Positions 24,742 through 37,500 of a stretch of 64,000 bases of DNA are shown here, piece by piece (positions within the stretch are counted from its first letter, which is position 1; each line of letters begins with the position of its first letter). The position numbers and the translations under genes were made by a program. Where the stretch lies: positions 37,067,425-37,131,424 of the forward strand of contig CAIIXF020000010.1 in NCBI GenBank assembly GCA_903813345.2, given 5' to 3'. A model generated the notes under the pieces. That model did not search any database. It had not been told where the DNA came from and worked only from the letters and a program-made list of their open reading frames with translations. Origin of the DNA: Owenia fusiformis. Taxonomy: Eukaryota; Annelida; Polychaeta; Sabellida; Oweniidae.

Positions 24742-25402
24742 TATCCTCTTGATTTTTTATATATATATTTCTATACGTTATAGCTGAAGAATGACGTTGT
24801 CCTGTGGTTGAAATAACGATAGTGATATGAAATAAAAATGTTCTGAGTTTCACTTCGTAAAGCTTTACAGACCATTTTATATTTCAATTCATATCCCCCA
24901 AGGCCCCGCTTCTAGCAGGAGCAGGAGGCCCTGCTAAAACAGGAGTAAGTGTCTCTCAAACATTGAGTGAATCCCGATTATACCCTGAAAATCTCCAACT
25001 ATCGTACCCAGCTAGATTCACTATTGTACACAGTTTGATGAATACATTATTTGTTTATTCAGTTCTCAATAACTACAAATACAACTGTATTAATACAAGT
25101 ATAGTACATATCATGGTACGTTTTAATGGAAAAACTGCAGTATGATATTCGATGCCATTTTCTAGAATAAGAAAGGTCATTCTAAAGAATGTGATGAGTA
25201 TTAGATCGGATGAAATGTTAAAAGTTTAACCTCATTTTCATTATATGATTTAAAAATAAATGTTATTGATTTTACGCATCAAATCCAACCAATCCAACTG
25301 TTTGAAAAGTAAGTGGAATTCTATAGTACACGTCGATATTCACGAAATTTACAAAGGCGATTGTAAAACCACATACAACTCTGCCTGTAATTGTTTTTTC
25401 AG
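24742..25402. other. Upstream region of gene A
   Basis: No exon is recognised. From about 25345 the sequence matches the region upstream of gene B (56045 onwards), so this is where the gene A/gene B duplication begins. The promoter cannot be placed, because the first coding exon appears to follow a 5' UTR intron (acceptor TTTTTTCAG at 25394-25402). Confidence 0.45.
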
Positions 25403-25500
25403 ATTTGTGATGAATCATAGCTGAAAGAGTGATCGAAAGATGGCGCTTTTAAATCCTGTTTTAATGATGTTGGTGATACACGCTTTGGCCATTCCTTCAG
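25403..25500 (+). CDS. Gene A exon with start codon and signal peptide
   Basis: ATG at 25440-25442 opens [20 protein letters not shown], a typical signal peptide with a hydrophobic core. The exon ends at 25500 (CCTTCAG|GTAGTA) in phase 1, so cleavage would fall at or near the exon border. The 5' part, 25403-25439, is UTR after an acceptor-like TTTTTTCAG. The copy at 56136-56196 encodes the same 20 residues. The frame continuing past 25500 reads intron and is not protein. Confidence 0.8.
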
Positions 25501-28500
25501 GTAGTATTGTACACTGTGTTGTAACCAAAATTGAAATGGACCACTTTATTAAACTCACGCCCTGTGGTCGGGAATATGGGACAGAAGAGGGTGGGGGCGG
25601 TGAATTTCTGCTAGAAAATCCAACAAATCTGAAAGTTTTATTTTTTCAAGAGAAAGTTCTCTATTCGATTATGGTATGGTTAAGTATGTTTTTTAAACAA
25701 TTGGACTTGGTTCATAAATAAGCGAGAAATGAAGCCATTGTAAATCCTAAATGGTTCAGAAATGCTAGGGTTGATTTTAAAGTTCTCATAATGTATCTCT
25801 AATTTGTTTATTTTTCAATGTGTTCTCATGAAATTTTACAGAATGTGCAGCAAAGAATGTCTCATTATTCTAGCAAAAATATTTAGTGTATCAAAAATAT
25901 TAGATAAGAAATAGTTGCCATGGTAACCACAAATCAAGGCACCAGGGGCAAATAAAAGATGTGATAGAATAGCCCCCATTAGCCATGTTAAGATACACAA
26001 TAAGTTATCAAATAAGTTATGAAACGCATTAAATTGTAAAATACCATGTGCTCTTGACTGTTTATTATAATAGTCCCATGAATTGGTGTGATCTTATTAT
26101 GGATGATAATAATGCTTTATTAGAAGTGATGTAAGACCCTACAACTGTTTTGTTACATATTCTGAGGAAATTTAAATTTGCCCCATTAGTTCATTTTTAA
26201 TATGTTCCGACCTCACAAAGTGTGTAATTTTTATTTGAGATTATCTTTAATCTGACTAAAGGATTTTACAAACTTAATAGAAATTTTAATCAGTATTAAT
26301 TTAATTTTTCTAAGAACAATTGCATCTATTGCATTATCTTACTCAGTCGTTACTGATCCTTAGCTTGAGTCTCAGAGGCTGGTATCACATCCAATGACGC
26401 ATGACACCACACAATTAACATGATTAATTTCTTTAATCGTGAAATCACTTAACAACATATTTCAGTTAACATCAAAATGTGTTTCAGAATTTATGAGAGT
26501 TTATCACTATTTACACTACACGCCACATTCCAAGACGTCTTGGCTAAAACGTTTTTGAAAAATTATGTTGAGTTTACACCAGCATTTCCAAGACGTCTTA
26601 CGAAATATGATTGAGTTTACACCCGTTTTTCTAAAACGTCTTACAGATATGAAGGTATACATGTAAAATGAAAAGAGCAGTTCAGTACTGGTTGAAGGAC
26701 GGTTTCGTCAATATAGCTATTCCTTTCCCTCTTTCTAAAAAGTGCCCAGATCACAGGCTGGTATCGAAAAATGTGTCCGCTGTGACGGAGCGTGCTATTT
26801 TGCATAGAAACTCTAAGAAATCCACACAATTTATTTTCTACTCTTATGTTTCGTTATACCAAAGAAAATTTCTTACTCCATGCAATGGGTATATTATTTG
26901 CGGGTAACTTTAACTTTTGTTTAAAGTCCAACAACGCTAAGAGTAAAATCTATTGAAAACGGCGCCGGGGTATCATACTCCAAAATGTACAGTACCATTT
27001 CTTTTATTTCTTTTTAATGGTTCAATATAGTGACACGATAATATTTACATATGTTTTCAGCATAATTCTGAAGGTATTAATGATATCTTAATGTATTGGG
27101 TATTTTTAATATTTTTCATAAAAAATAATGTTTACATTTTTTGTCAGCTGTGACGGAGCAGTTTTAACTGTGAACTACGTTAAGAATTTAAGATTCAAAT
27201 TATATCTTTTAAAAGTACCCTTAGAAGAGAGAACGTCACAAATCACTTTCCTAAATTATGACAAGTAGCCTCTGGGAGATCTGGGGTAATGTAAATCTGA
27301 GATAAAACTACGATCAGCATTTTTCGGAGGCTTGTACTGAAATCAACATGAATCAACATGGTGTAAACTCAACATAATATTTATAATACGTTTTCACCAA
27401 GACGTCTTGGAATGTCACGTGTAGTGTAAATAGGGCTAATATGAATTTATTCGAAATAGCGCACAGCCATCCTGCATTCCGACAGATGTATAACCTTTTA
27501 CAACATAATATTACTGTATATATGATGATCCCAATACAGATTTAATTTGTAATTATTTGTAATTCATGAAACTCATCGTTTTGCATAGACTAAAATTATA
27601 AAAAAAAGTCTTGGTAAACGTGCTGCACTTTGACTTTTAGAAGATATAATTTGAATCTTAAATTCTTAACGTAGTTCACAGTTAAAACTGCTCCGCCACA
27701 GCTGACAAAAAAATGTAAACATTATTTTTATAAAAAATATTAAAAATACCCAATACATCAAGATATCATTAATACCTTCAGAGTTATGCTGAAACATATG
27801 TAAATATTATTGTGTTGCTATATTGTACCATAAAAAAAGAAATAAAAGAAATGGTACATTTTGGAGTATGATACTCCGACGCCGTTTTCAACAGATTTTA
27901 CTCTTAGCGTTGTTGGACTTAAAACAGAAGTTAAAGTTACCCGCAAATGATATATCCATTGTATGGAGTAAGAAATATTTTCTTTGGTATAACGAAACAT
28001 AAGTGTAAAAAAAATAAATTGTGTGGTTATATTTCCTAGTGTTTCTATGCAAAATAGCACGCTCCGTCACAGCGGACAAATTTTTCGATACCAGCCTTTT
28101 CAGATGGGGTCCTAAACCATAGTTTTCAGAGAGTTGGATTGATATTTTACTATCATGGGGACTTCACTCGAAAGAAAACATATTGTTTTAATAAAAGCCA
28201 TTGTTTTTATGGCCAGAAAGTACTCATGGTGAAAGACATGACTGTCTAAAAGCACTTGCCATACTGCACATGGACTTTAGAGAAAAGCATATCATTTTGA
28301 TGAAATGTGATACATTCATTGTGAGAGAATGGTAAAAAATATTTGATATATCATCACTGATTACTCCCACTAAGTAAATAGTAAGAACCCAATACATGTT
28401 TTGTAGATTCCCCTTGCAATACTGGTATTTCCATTCCCTGGAACGGTGGTTACCAGTGCATTTGTCCACCCAACAAACGAGGCAAAAATTGCAGTGAAGG

Positions 28501-31500
28501 TGAGTATTTGTAAGAATAGGAAACAGAAATATTTTGTCCATTTAAAACCCATTGACAATCCACTGAAACCCATTAACATTTCATTGTACAGATTTCACCA
28601 ATTGTCATTTTTAGATGTTCCTGATACTCATGATTGCCCGTGGCCTGGGAATGGTAAGTCATACAATCAGATGCAATACATAATAAATAGTGAATAATAA
28701 AGTAATAATAATAGAAATGAAATCATAATGTTCATAATAAAATCTGTAAAATCTCCGTTTTATCGAGTTTCTTATTTCATTGCATGTCAACAAGATTAGG
28801 CTTAACGCTAGAACATACAGTTTCTAAGATCTGTTAATAATAAAAATCATTTTCAATTTTTTTTTATACCATTGTGCAGATTGTTGAATTGAAAGTGTAA
28901 GTTTTTTGTTCCTAATTTCGATCAGTGTTAATCTGTTTGTATTTGTTGCTCGTCATTACGCCATCGAATTGCAAGAGTTATGTTTGTGCTCGAAATAAAC
29001 CCAAAGCTATTAACATTTCTTCTTCGAAATCAAAATGAAATGTTTTTGCAGAGAACGCATGTTCCTCAGTACCTTGCCATGGGGAAGGCGCCATATGTAT
29101 AAACACATTTGGCGGGAATTATAAATGCTTATGTCCACCCGGGACTACTGGTGATCGTTGTGGTCGAGGTAAGATAACGTTTGTTTAGTAATGTAAACGC
29201 TTTTAGTTAAAACGATTATATATACAGGGTGGGCCATAAAAACGCCACCTTTTTTCAAGACGCTATAACTTTTTTATTTTCCAACCTACATACCCCAAAT
29301 TTGCAGTTATATGGTGCCAAGGGTTCTTAGTATTAATATAATGTAACAAGTCCTTATGATTTTCGAAGATTGTGGTGTGGATTTGTTTATACCGGTGTCA
29401 CGCAATGTTTATACGGGTGCCACACATATGTGTGTACGAGTGCCACACATATGTTAAGTCAATTGCAAAACTCGTGAACATTTTTACAAGGGCAAAACAT
29501 GTGTTTGACATTAACGAAGTGCTCTGATATCATTTAGTCTGTATACGGTGCTAGAATGATGAAATAAGTAAGAAAGAAAAAAAAAGAATCTTTGTAAGGG
29601 TAATATATTTAATTGACAAAAATGTAGCGTTCTCAGTCTACAGTCGTGGGGTAGGGCGTCCGTTACCCCTAGGGGCCGAGATCCCCGAAATATGTACACG
29701 CCACCACGCCGAGGGGGAGGGGTGAGGTCCCCGTATGTGCCTCCCGAGCTCAGGGAGGCTCACAGATGTCCCTCCCCATTGGAGCCCATGTTAGGGAGGG
29801 TAATATGAAAAATCGTGTCCCTCCCCATAGGACTCCATGTTAAAGGTGCGCCAGAACTCTGAGAAACATACCGGTAACACGGTGTATAACCCAAACGCTC
29901 CTACATGCACGACGGAGCGTTACATTTACGCGGAAACGCTCCGAAGCGAAATAAAATGGCGGCTAATGAAGATTCTACTATGACCGTAAGTATTGTTTCT
30001 CTCGTTTCTCTTACATATCATATGTCATGGTGAAATATTATGTACCATTCGATGAACAATTCCGTGAGCAAAGATCTTATTTATTCAACTTCTGGTGGTA
30101 AACTGTTATTTGCTTGATCAAAGCTCCGTAGTGTAGATCGAACGAATCTGAAGATGACCATTTGACCACAAATTACGAATTAAACTAGTATTTCTATGAA
30201 AACGTTAATCTTTCTGTTTAAGTAGTAGATTACAAACTCGTATATTCTCATTTCCTAAAATCCCAGTCCAAATCCATTACTTGTTCTCGAGAAATCGCTT
30301 GTTTTCCTCGAAACGCTCCGTCGATTTAGACCACAATTTTAGAAACGCTCTTACCATTTTGTTTTGATATCATTTTCAGATTATTAGAGAAGAGTTCCGA
30401 ATCGAATCTATTTCTCAAAATCTTGTTGTACTTGTCAGGCAAATTGAAACATCTGAACCTGGTGGTGCTAAACGTGCAACTAGCTGATTAAAGCCTATAC
30501 ATTAGATGATGTCATGCCTACATATGTGCTAAATCATAAAACTATAGAAAAAAACGAAAAGTTATATGTGAATTAATCTTTCTTCTATTGATGCCAAGGG
30601 GTATAATAGATCTTTTCTTTCTCTTCCTGAAAAGGAAATGCAACCTATATATTTCCTTAACTGATCTAGACTACCGGAGCGTTTCCAATTAACTGTGTTA
30701 ACCAGATCGGAGCGTTTCTTGAATATGAGAATGTCATCATTTTTAAGACTGGATTTTCGGTCATCAAATCACTATTACGATAATGTATGGTGCGTTGAAG
30801 CATTGGAATTTGACTAAAATATACGTTGGTGCTCTGATCTTGGCTCAACTAATCACATGTATCGACAAAAGGGGTTTTGACCGGTAGAATGACAAATACG
30901 TTTTTGAATTTTGATAACTATACTGCTTCGTACAGCTCTTCCTAATTGCTTCAAACGTCAACAGCCAGCCACGTACAACATGAATATCACACCCATCGAA
31001 TGGTATACTCGAAATATGTAACTCATACCTCATATTCCCATTATTGGGGAAATTGTCAGACGGCTCATCATTCCCGCCAGACAGTTTTCCTACTCCGGAG
31101 CGTTTCTTTGTTTAATTTCAGTAATGAAACGCTCCGTCGTGCATGTAGGAGCGTTTGGGTTATACACCGTGGGTAAGTACGGGCTCAGGTAGATTATCGA
31201 TTACCAATCAGCCAGCCGTTAATTGGTGTAAAGTATTTTTTATCATTCGGCCATCGATTTTAATTAACCCCATTCAACGTTATTAATAAGGTTGGTCACG
31301 TGGTCAAAAATTGACCAATCAGAACGTGCTCACGTGGTTTAAACTGCCCAATCAGAACGTTTAAATTTGAATTCGAATAGGACGACTCTCCACAAAATTA
31401 ACGTACAGTCGTGGGGTAGAGCGTCCGTTACCCCTAGGGCCCGAGATTCCCGAAAACATGTACACGCCACCACGCCGAGGGGGGGGGGCGTCCGTTACCC

Positions 31501-34500
31501 CTAGGGGCCGAGATCCCCGAAATATGTACACGCCACCACGCCGAGGGGGAGGGGTGGGGTCCCCGTATGTGCCTGGCATCACATAAATAATCCATTTCAA
31601 ATATAAAACTATGTTTGAAAGAGGATAATATTGGAAAATACAATCCATCTTAGCGGATGTAGACTAGATCTATATTTCGTAAACGCTGAGGTTACTGTAC
31701 TAGTACATTATAAAGTGTACAAGTACATGTAATAAACATTCATGATCGATAGATAAGTGAATTAAGTATTAACGGTCGAAGCCTTCAGGCTTGTGTTTGA
31801 ACAACATATCAGCAGCTGATCGTCTGACTCACGTGGAGGTTTGAGTCACGTGTCTTTACTTAACGTATTACTACTACAATTTACACATTATCGTCAGTTG
31901 GTAGCAGTGGCCTAATGGATAACGCGTCCGGCTGTAGCGGAAGGTTGCGAGTTCGAGCCTGGCATGGATCTCATTATGTTTCTTTGGTTTTTTATAAAGT
32001 TAAAGGGTTTTGTTGCATGACTGGCACCACCCCATTGGTTTGTACAGGCGAGCACCACCCCATAGAGTTATACAGGCTGGCACCACACCATTGAGTTGTA
32101 CAGGCGAGCACCACCCCATAGCGTTATATAGGCTGGCACCACCCCATTGATTTGTACAGGCGAGCACCACCCCATAGCGTTATATAGGCTATACAGGCAC
32201 CACCCCATAGACCTCTATAGGATGAGAAGGTACCGCCTCATAGAACTATACAGTAAAACAAAGGGTTATGTAATAGGGGTGGGTCAGTTCTCTCCTTTTG
32301 ACAACTACTTTTGAGATTTTAATAACCCCCTCGAGAGTTTTGATTGGCCTACAGAGGTGGCCAAAAAACGTTTTTTATTGTGATATAACTTTTTCGAAAC
32401 TGCAAGGCTTTCAAAAATATTTTGGCAGGATTTGCAGAAATCAACTGTTCCCGAAGTAAGATTAATAAATCTTTATAGGGGTTCTTGGATTATGACGGTA
32501 AACAGACAAAAGGGGTCTATTTGGAAAATTCCAAATTTCAGGATGAAGTTCAAACTCTCAGGAGTTAACATTTGACCCCAAATCTGAAATTTTACGATTC
32601 AATCTTAAATGTCTAGTTGATATTTCATCACTAGGGGATTACTGCTTATACTGCGCAAGTAGAGGATGGAGGAATACCACGTGTTCTGTGTTCGACGACA
32701 AACCATTCTTGGCATCGATGTCAGTGCAAGACGTAACACTCAAGACCCAGGTGTCAAGGTAGGACTAAAGATACACGCAGATTAAACATGTTTCACAGTA
32801 TTTCTCTATCTGTAATTTTTCTGTCATTTTGGTATAAAATACATTTACCGTAATCAGGCCAACAAGTACAACATATTACATTTGTCCTCGCCAGGGTAAG
32901 ATAAGTTCAGTTATATTTGTGTAAATTCATCTGTACAAGTAGCATGTGGTGTAATTAAGAGCAAAGTTGAGGGAGGGGAGAGAGGGATAGAGAGGGGGGG
33001 AGAGGGATAGATATAACATGAGAGACTTAATAATTCGATATGTGTTTCAGGACACAATGCATGAAGAACAAATGGGGTTTCAATTATGAAGCCGGAACAA
33101 TTTGGGTAGCTAAAGGATGCAGAGGCGAATTTTGTGTGCACTTTCAAGAACCTGAAGCACACACACCAACTTCTACACCAGGCCTGACAAGTCCACCAAA
33201 TCAACAGGGTACAAAAGCTACACCATTTCTTTCATATACACATTTTTCTAAATATCAAAAAATACGTAGGCAATTGAATTTGCTAACTTTATTTAACGAA
33301 AAATTGATACGTTTTTTCAGTTTCAACAAAGTTATAGGTCTTGAAAATCACAATTGTTTCTCTAAAAACCTCTCCCATTGAAATAACACAGGAGGCGCAA
33401 AATGATTTTCAAAAATGACTTTGAAGCTCTGTGACTTTAGTATTCATCAAGTAAACTAAACATTTAGTGCACAAAATAGTTAGGCAGTTCAATTTTCTAT
33501 ATAAAATGACTTTTTGCTGAATCTTTTACAGAATAGATATCCTGAAATCTGATTTGCCCCGATTCCACCATTTCCTATTGGTTTCAATGGGAATGACGAT
33601 TTTCAAAAAATCATAAAATTTCTCATCAATTGCGACCAATTGTAATCGAGGAAAAGAATTGGGAAAATTTGGAGGTATTGGAAATAAAGACAAGTTACGT
33701 TTCCATAAATATTATAAGTTATTTCATTGCAGGTTAAGCAAATAAAAATGTCAACGTAAAGCGGCTTTAACACGTAGTCCAATGGGGGAGCTAAGGTCTC
33801 CAAACTTATTTAGGGAGTGTAAAATGAACTCTCGTGATCTTTCGTTACCCATTTATACCCCTCTACAGCAAAAAGTACTCAATGTTACATGGTATGTCAT
33901 ATCTCATTTTAAAGATAATTGATTCTGGAGTTACCTGAGAAATGTCAGCTTTATATCTTATAACTTTACAGATTTACAGTTGATTCTTAGTAGTTGGCAT
34001 TGCCACCAGTTGCTGCTTAAACAGCAGCTTATTTGGATGGATATGATTTCAATGAAAATACTGATAATTGGTGAAGCATTCAATAATCCTCTAAGCACTT
34101 TCCTCACATTCTTCAGAATTACATTCTTACTGTATCTTTTTTTCAAGAGGCTCTTTGTCCATCAATTCCTATACTGAATTCTGGGCTCGGTTCTGAATAC
34201 TCTATTCAGAACTGAGCCCATATGTTCAGTGCAATTGAAATCTGGGCTAATTCTTTCATATTCCACTTTCTTAAAATTTGACCTTGAACCAGTAACAGAG
34301 CAGCAAACAAATTTCAGAAGTAGCAAACTTTGAAACAATGAAGCTTTTTTAATATAAAGTTTAATTAAATGAAATTTGATGAATAACTCCAGAATTATAT
34401 TATCTTTCAAATGAGGTATGACACGATATGTACCATTAAGGACTTTTCACTGTAGAGGGGGGGGGGGCTGTTGTTTTTGACACCCTGCCTACAGATGAGG

Positions 34501-37500
34501 CCAAAAACCTTTTTTTTATTTTGATAGAACTTTTCCGAAAGTTCAAGATTTTCAAAAATATTTTGTTAGGATATGCAGAAATCAATTATACAACTGTTCC
34601 CGAAGTAAGATTAATAAATCTTTATAGGGGTTCTTGGATTATGAAGGTAAACAGACATAAGGGGTCTATTCGAAAAATTCAGAATTTCAGGATGAAGTTC
34701 AAACTCTCATAAGTTAACATTTGACCCCAAATCTGAGATTTTACAATTGGTTGACCTTTATATCTTTAAAAATGCCTACGAGGGCCTCCATGAGATTGCT
34801 TCACGATCTTAAATGTCTAGTTGATATTTCATCACTAGGGGATTACTGCTTATACTGCGCAAGTAGAGGATGGAGGAATACCACGTGTTCTGTGTTCGAC
34901 GACAAACCATTCTTGGCATCGATGTCAGTGCAAGACGTAACACTCAAGACCCAGGTGTCAAGGTAGGACTAAAGATACACGCAGATTGAACATGTTTCAC
35001 AGTAGTTCTCTATCTGTCAATTTTCCTGTCATTGTGGTATAAAATACATTTACCATAATCAGGCCAACAAGGTATAACATATTACATTTGTCCTCGCCAG
35101 GGTAAGATAAGATCAGTTATGTTTGTGTAAATTCATCTGTACAAGTAGCATGTGGTGTAATTAAGAGCAAAGTTGAGGGAGGGGAGAGAGGGATAGAGAG
35201 GGGGGGAGAGATGGATAGATATGACATGAGAGACTTAATAATTCGTTATGTGTTTCAGGACACAATGCATGAAGAACAAATGGGGTTTAAATTATGAAGC
35301 CGGGACAATTTGGGTAGCTAAAGGTTGCAGGGGCGAATTTTGTGTGCACTTTCAAGAACATGAAGCAAACACCCCAACTCCTACACCAGACCTGACAAGT
35401 CCACCAAATCAACAGGGTACAAAAGCTACACCATTTCTTTCATATGCACATTTTTCTATTAACCTTTTCAAAAAATACAAGTTAGGTAGGCAATTGAATT
35501 TGCTAACTTTATTTAACAAAACATTGATACGTTTCTTCAGTTTCAACAAAGTTATAGGTCTTTAAAGTCACAATTTCTTTTCTACAAACCTCTCGCATTG
35601 AAATAACACAGGAGGCGAAAAATGAATTTCAATTACTTTGAAGCTCTGTGACTTTAGTATTCATCAAGTAAACTAAACACGTAGTGCACAAAATAGTTAG
35701 GCAATTCAATTTTCTATATAAAATGATTTTTGCTGAATCTTTTACAGAATAGATATCCTGAAATCTGATTTGCCCCGAACCCACCATTTCCTATTGGTTA
35801 CGTGGGAATGACGATTTTCAAAAAATCATAAAATTTCTCATCAATTGCGACCTATTGTAATCGAGGAAATAATTGGGAAAATTTGGAGGTATTGGAAATA
35901 AAGACAAGTTGCGTGTTTCCATAAATATTATAAGTTATTTCATCGCAGGTAAAGCAAATAAAAATTCCAACGTAAAGAGGTCTTTCTTTACCCATTTATA
36001 CCCCTCTACAGCAAAACTTACTCAATGTTACATGGTATGTCATATCTCATTTCAAAGACAATTTAATTCTGGAGTAACCTGAGAAATTTCAGCCTTATAT
36101 CTTATAATTTTACAGATTTACAGTTGATTCTTAGTAGTTGGTATGATCATCAGTTGCTGCTTAAACAGCAGCTTATTTGGATGGATATAATTATCAATGA
36201 AAATTCAGCTAAAGGTGTAGCATTCCATAATCCTCTAAGCACTTTCCTCACATTCTTCAGAATTACATTCTTACTATATCGTTTTAAGAGGCTCTTTGTC
36301 CATCAATTCCTATACCCTGTTTTTTAGAACTCAGCCCATATGTTCAGTGCAGTTGAAATCTTGGTTAATTCTTTCATATTCCACTTTCTTAAAATTTGAC
36401 CTTAACCAGTAACAGAGCAGCAAACAAAGTACTGAATTATATTATCTTTCAAATGAGGTATGACACGATATGTAACATGAAGGACATTTTGCTGTAGAGG
36501 GGGTTGCTGTTGTTTTTGACACCCTGTATACCAGGGTGTCAATTTTTTGAAATTGTGATTGATCTCAAAATGATTGATTGATCTCAAAATGATTTTTGCT
36601 GAATCTTTTACAGAATAGATATCCTGAAATCTGATTTGCCCCGAACCCACCATTTCCTATTGGTTTACGTGGGAATGACGATTTTCAAAAAATCATAAAA
36701 TTTCTCATCAATTGCGACCTATTGTAATCGAGGAAATAATTGGGAAAATTTGGAGGTATTGGAAATAAAGACAAGTTGCGTGTTTCCATGAATATTATAA
36801 GTTATTTCATCGCAGGTAAAGCAAATAAAAATTCCAACGTAAAGAGGTCTTTCTTTACCCATTTATACCCCTCTACAGCAAAACTTACTCAATGTTACAT
36901 GGTATGTCATATCTCATTTCAAAGACAATTTAATTCTGGAGTAACCTGAGAAATTTCAGCTTTATATCTTATAATTTTACAGATTTACAGTTGATTCTTA
37001 GTAGTTGGTATGATCATCAGTTGCTGCTTAAACAGCAGCTTATTTGGATGGATATAATTATCAATGAAAATTCAGCTAAAGGTGTAGCATTCCATAATCC
37101 TCTAAGCACTTTCCTCACATTCTTCAGAATTACATTCTTTCTATATCGTTTTAAGAGGCTCTTTGTCCATCAATTCCTATACCCTGTTTTTTAGAACTCA
37201 GCCCATATGTTCAGTGCAGTTGAAATCTCGGTTAATTCTTTCATATTCCACTTTCTTAAAATTTGACCTTAACCAGTAACAGAGCAGCAAACAAAGTACT
37301 GAATTATATTATCTTTCAAATGATGTATGACACGATATGTAACATGAAGGACATTTTGCTGTAGAGGGGGTTGCTGTTGTTTTTGACACCCTGTATACCA
37401 GGGTGTCAATTTTTTGAAATTGTGATTGATCTCAAATTTAAGTGTTACATTTTTGAAAATATCGAAAGTAGAAATATGAAAAGTTTCAAGTCAGTGCAAG

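Larger units (their letters stand above)
29637..31572. repeat. GC-rich repeat pair flanking a transposon
   Basis: 29637-29745 and 31402-31572 share ACAGTCGTGGGGTAGGGCGT, CCGTTACCCCTAGGGGCCGA and CACGCCACCACGCCGAGGGG. The second site contains one and a half copies. They lie on either side of the element at 29878-31171. They are far richer in GC than the surroundings. Confidence 0.75.
32350..36545. repeat. Tandem duplication of the DUF3011 exon pair with its introns
   Basis: The block from about 32350 to 34445 is repeated from about 34490 to 36545; the exons are offset by about 2.2 kb. Intron text such as TTTGCCCCGA..CCACCATTTCCTATTGG and CAGTTGCTGCTTAAACAGCA occurs in both. The duplication is recent, since the first exon is identical in all 124 bases. 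Confidence 0.85.

Noticed and set aside
25501-25721. Protein continuing after the signal peptide
   Set aside because: This is intron after the donor at 25501. The extension is Gly-rich and in gene B reaches a stop at a different length.
28446-28697. An 83-residue frame overlapping the EGF exons
   Set aside because: It is out of frame with the cysteine pattern; the EGF reading uses another frame with correct splice sites.
31908-31978. A functional tRNA gene
   Set aside because: The acceptor ends do not pair, the T stem has a mismatch and the anticodon cannot be fixed.
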